The notes below the pieces were generated by a model. It was not told the DNA's origin. It searched no databases and saw only the letters and a list, made by a program, of their open reading frames with translations. Of a stretch of 42,669 nt of DNA, positions 40,512 to 42,669 are shown one piece after another. Position 1 is the first letter of the stretch, and each line of letters starts with the position of its first letter. A program made the translations under genes and the position numbers. Source of the stretch: CAZAKZ01 sp964485695 (GTDB lineage: Bacteria; Planctomycetota; JAFGQW01); contig CAZAKZ010000038.1 in assembly GCA_964485695.1 (NCBI GenBank), positions 1 to 42,669 of the forward strand, in the 5' to 3' direction.

Positions 40512-42428
40512 CTATTTCTTGACTTTCCCCCTCACCGCCTTCTTGGGCTTGGCACTCCGTAGCTTGGGCAATACCTCCCTGATTGTCTGGATCAACTTGG
40601 TGCTGGCCGTGGCTTCGCGCCACCGGTATTTCTCGCCGTCGAACATGCTGCAGCCCTTGGATCCGAACTGGTAGACCTCGAAGGTGTTCCGTTCTCGCGC
40701 CCGTGCAATGCCGAGAACCAGCAATCCGCTTGGATCATCATCCGTATCGTCGACGATGACGTGGCCGCACTCGGCGATTCCCTTGCATATCGTGGCCAGC
40801 TTGCACGTATGCGATGCCGAACGGAAATCCTCGGGAACACGAGGTGAATATTCAAGATTATCGACGGCATCGATGATCTCTGAACGGATGTTCTTCCACT
40901 GGTCAGCGACGACGACGAACACCTTCTTCGGGTCTCCTTTTTTCTTGAGCGGATCGCGGCCAGCCGGGCATTTGGAGCCGGCCTTACGACTGGTCGAGCC
41001 CAGCATGGGGCATTGCCGTGGTTTTTCCGCGCCGTCGAGTCTGTCCAACACACTGTCGAGCTTCTCCCGGGCGTCCTCTTTTTTCCGGAGGTTCACCTCG
41101 ATGACGTCTATACGCTCGAGGAGTTTCGGGAGTTTTCCATCCGGCATCACACAGCGGCCTCGGTCCCACAGGAGCACCACGCGTTTTCCGAACCCAATGC
41201 TGCAGCCGACCTCGAACAGGACACCGGGCGAGAAGTTCGTGACGTCGTGGATGACGTATTTCGACTCGGGAAACGACTTGAGAATTCCGTCGACGTAGTT
41301 CCAGCCGCCGTCGAGGCCGGGATGGTTGAACGGATGTTCGCAGATCACCGATTGCCCTTTTTTTGAGAAGTGATCTTCAACCACGCGAGAAAGCCAGAGC
41401 GCTTTCTTTTCATTACCCTTGTTCCCCTTTTTCCCACTGCCCATGGGCATGGACAGGAAGACCCGCGGCGTTTCGGTGTTGAGGCGGGGAAACCACTCCT
41501 CCATGGTGCGGCGAACGGGGGCCTCATTCGTCGAATAGTCGTTTGAATCCCACTCGACCTGCGCCTGCTGGATCCTGTCGTCAAAGGGCTTGTTGACATC
41601 CATACCGACCTCGAAAACCCCACCGTAGGGGTGTTTGTCCCACTTAGAATGCAAGGACAGCCACTTGGCACTGTGCGCCGATGCGGGACCATGGCGGCCG
41701 GCGGCATAGATCACCACGAAATCGCTCGTCTTGGCGAAGGGGTGCAAGGCAAATGAAACAAAACCGAAGTCGTTGTCAGCCTGCGGAAACGCTCCCCACT
41801 CCTTCGGGGACGTGAGATTTTCACGAGCCCCACCGAGTTCGTCGTGGATGGAGCGGCCTTCGTGGGCTCGAAGAAGCTCCTTATAGTTTCTCAAGCCTGA
41901 CTCACAGACCTTGTCGAGTATCTTGGCAAAGTTCTTCTCATCCTGGCGCGTGCTCGAAACCTGGTCTCGAAATGCCTTCCGGATGTCGTCGGGATCCAGG
42001 GGCAGCAGGTCGACGATGAACTTGTACATGCCCAGCTGGACGGCATCGTTCATCGAATCCACGATCCGTTCCTGTCTGGTCATTTGCTCCTTGGCGTTCT
42101 CATCGATATGAAACCGGTAGAGTGACTTGTCGTTGATCATGCGCGAAAAGAGATTCACTGCCGGAGAACCAATGGTGAGGATGTTGTATTCTCCGAACTT
42201 CTGACGCAGGATCTGCTTGTCACGCTGCACAAACACCTTGTCCGACAGAATGAGCGTTTCAGGGGGGAGCACCAGCCAGTTCAGGAACAGAAGATCGACG
42301 GTGCTCACGGAGTATGCCAGCAGGTCCCCTCGGGTCTTGGGACGGGGCTCTCGGCGGTCCCCCACGACGACAACCAGCGGAGAGAACGCGTCGGGAAACT
42401 CGGCCATCGTCCTGAATTGACGCGTCAT
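40512..42428 (-). CDS. Multi-Rossmann protein with deoxyribosyltransferase-like domains
   Basis: 638 residues, cytoplasmic (no signal, no membrane helix). Start at ATG 42428 with GAGGAG seven bases upstream. Three modules can be seen. N-terminal (about 10-110): SPLVVVVGDRREPRPKTRGD and NILTIGSPAVNLFSRMIND, a Rossmann-like domain. Middle (about 322-455): RVFLSMPMG, then ESKYVIHDVTNFSPGVLFEV and GCSIGFGKRVVLLWD; the 'D.Tn..pnv.fElG.a.a.gk.vill' pattern is that of nucleoside 2-deoxyribosyltransferase-like proteins. C-terminal (about 500-620): KKVFVVVADQWKNIRSEIID, CGHVIVDDTDDDPSGLLVLG, a second domain of similar build. A helical stretch (about 115-240) connects the first two. The end is very basic (KPKKAVRGKVKK). 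Domains of this superfamily (NDT, TIR, SLOG) act in nucleotide turnover or sense and cleave nucleotides in defence systems; the role here is open. Confidence 0.75.
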   Translation of the reverse strand: MTRQFRTMAEFPDAFSPLVVVVGDRREPRPKTRGDLLAYSVSTVDLLFLNWLVLPPETLILSDKVFVQRDKQILRQKFGEYNILTIGSPAVNLFSRMINDKSLYRFHIDENAKEQMTRQERIVDSMNDAVQLGMYKFIVDLLPLDPDDIRKAFRDQVSSTRQDEKNFAKILDKVCESGLRNYKELLRAHEGRSIHDELGGARENLTSPKEWGAFPQADNDFGFVSFALHPFAKTSDFVVIYAAGRHGPASAHSAKWLSLHSKWDKHPYGGVFEVGMDVNKPFDDRIQQAQVEWDSNDYSTNEAPVRRTMEEWFPRLNTETPRVFLSMPMGSGKKGNKGNEKKALWLSRVVEDHFSKKGQSVICEHPFNHPGLDGGWNYVDGILKSFPESKYVIHDVTNFSPGVLFEVGCSIGFGKRVVLLWDRGRCVMPDGKLPKLLERIDVIEVNLRKKEDAREKLDSVLDRLDGAEKPRQCPMLGSTSRKAGSKCPAGRDPLKKKGDPKKVFVVVADQWKNIRSEIIDAVDNLEYSPRVPEDFRSASHTCKLATICKGIAECGHVIVDDTDDDPSGLLVLGIARARERNTFEVYQFGSKGCSMFDGEKYRWREATASTKLIQTIREVLPKLRSAKPKKAVRGKVKK

Positions 42429-42466
42429 TGTATTTCTCCTCAGAAATTCACAATCGTGGTGGAGCA

Positions 42467-42514
42467 GACGGTTCGAACTCGGCTCTGACCAGTCCGTGAG
42501 TCTAACGAACCGTC
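42467..42514. repeat. 9-bp inverted repeat upstream of the multi-Rossmann gene
   Basis: GACGGTTCG (42467-42475) and its exact reverse complement CGAACCGTC (42506-42514) are separated by 30 bases, 39-86 bases upstream of the gene's start on the minus strand. This is the position expected for an operator or looped regulatory site. The rest of 42429-42669 shows nothing else that can be supported. Confidence 0.45.
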
Positions 42515-42669
42515 CCGGTGGAATCAAGATTGCAGTCCAGGGAGGCCGTTCCGGAGACCATTTCCGGGTTCCGGTCGCCCGCCTCTTGCAGGCCAGATCC
42601 AGCTGGGGTAAGAAAGCAATGCCGTTAAGCTCCAGGAGGCTGCGGACTGAAGCGCGTCCTGCTCGTTTT

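Noticed and set aside
42459..42482. T-loop-like GTTCGAA followed on the minus strand by CTCCACCA, suggesting a tRNA end
   Set aside because: The bases flanking the loop do not pair into a T stem, and no acceptor, D or anticodon arms can be found at the right distances.
42634..42669. Possible start of a plus-strand gene: AGGAGG followed by CTG AAG CGC GTC CTG CTC GTT
   Set aside because: The encoded LKRVLLV looks like a signal-peptide or receiver start, but the start codon would be CTG and only seven codons are inside the window.

Overview
The window is GC-rich, densely coded bacterial DNA. Several families point to Planctomycetota or a close relative in the PVC/candidate-phylum space: a neighbouring DUF1800/DUF1501 pair, secreted proteins with planctomycete-style C-terminal modules, a secreted alpha/alpha-toroid repeat protein, and a type II secretion (T2SS) operon whose secretin is enormously extended. 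This placement is inferred from gene content; there is no rRNA in the window. No tRNA, CRISPR array or intact transposase was found.

Left part (1-7000), all on the minus strand: a DUF6624-like secreted protein cut by the window edge; a lower-GC two-gene unit (winged-helix protein plus DUF6036-like nucleotidyltransferase fold protein) with the look of a toxin-antitoxin or defence pair; a secreted gingipain-type (C25) cysteine peptidase with a clear intrinsic terminator; and a serine racemase/threonine dehydratase-like PLP enzyme, preceded by and translationally coupled to a 53-codon remnant of an AtuA-family (DUF1446) gene.

Centre left (7041-21518), plus strand: one compact T2SS operon, in the order lipoprotein (candidate pilotin)-gspD-gspE-gspF-gspG-gspH-gspI-gspJ-gspL-gspM-gspK-gspC, mostly with overlapping or nearly touching ends. 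The secretin has 1895 residues, against roughly 650-750 normally. Between the usual N0/N1/N2 region and the secretin barrel it carries fourteen extra ring-type (N1-like) domains, eight of which are a tandem duplication of a four-domain block. The prepilin peptidase (GspO) is not in the window.

Centre (21782-24880): a minus-strand operon of two DUF1538 membrane proteins and a P-II-like protein, then about 1.2 kb of decayed DNA with recognisable remnants of a PPK2-family kinase and a stomatin-family (SPFH) protein, plus hairpin elements.

Centre right (24881-32543), plus strand: a tight seven-gene unit: dCache-type sensor histidine kinase, three single-domain response regulators, a TauE/SafE (TSUP) permease, an unrecognised membrane protein, and an 871-residue ATP-grasp/phosphohistidine protein related to PEP synthase but with an unfamiliar C-terminal domain. 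No DNA-binding output is encoded. I infer a phosphorelay that controls transport or phosphotransfer at the protein level; this is the best candidate here for an undescribed system besides the giant secretin.

Right part (32586-42669): a secreted propeller-like protein with a good promoter (minus); an exported DUF3352-like protein with DUF1800 and Tat-exported DUF1501 proteins (plus); a secreted alpha/alpha-toroid protein (minus); and a 638-residue cytoplasmic protein that appears to contain three Rossmann-like modules, two resembling nucleoside 2-deoxyribosyltransferases, a possible nucleotide-sensing or defence protein (minus).
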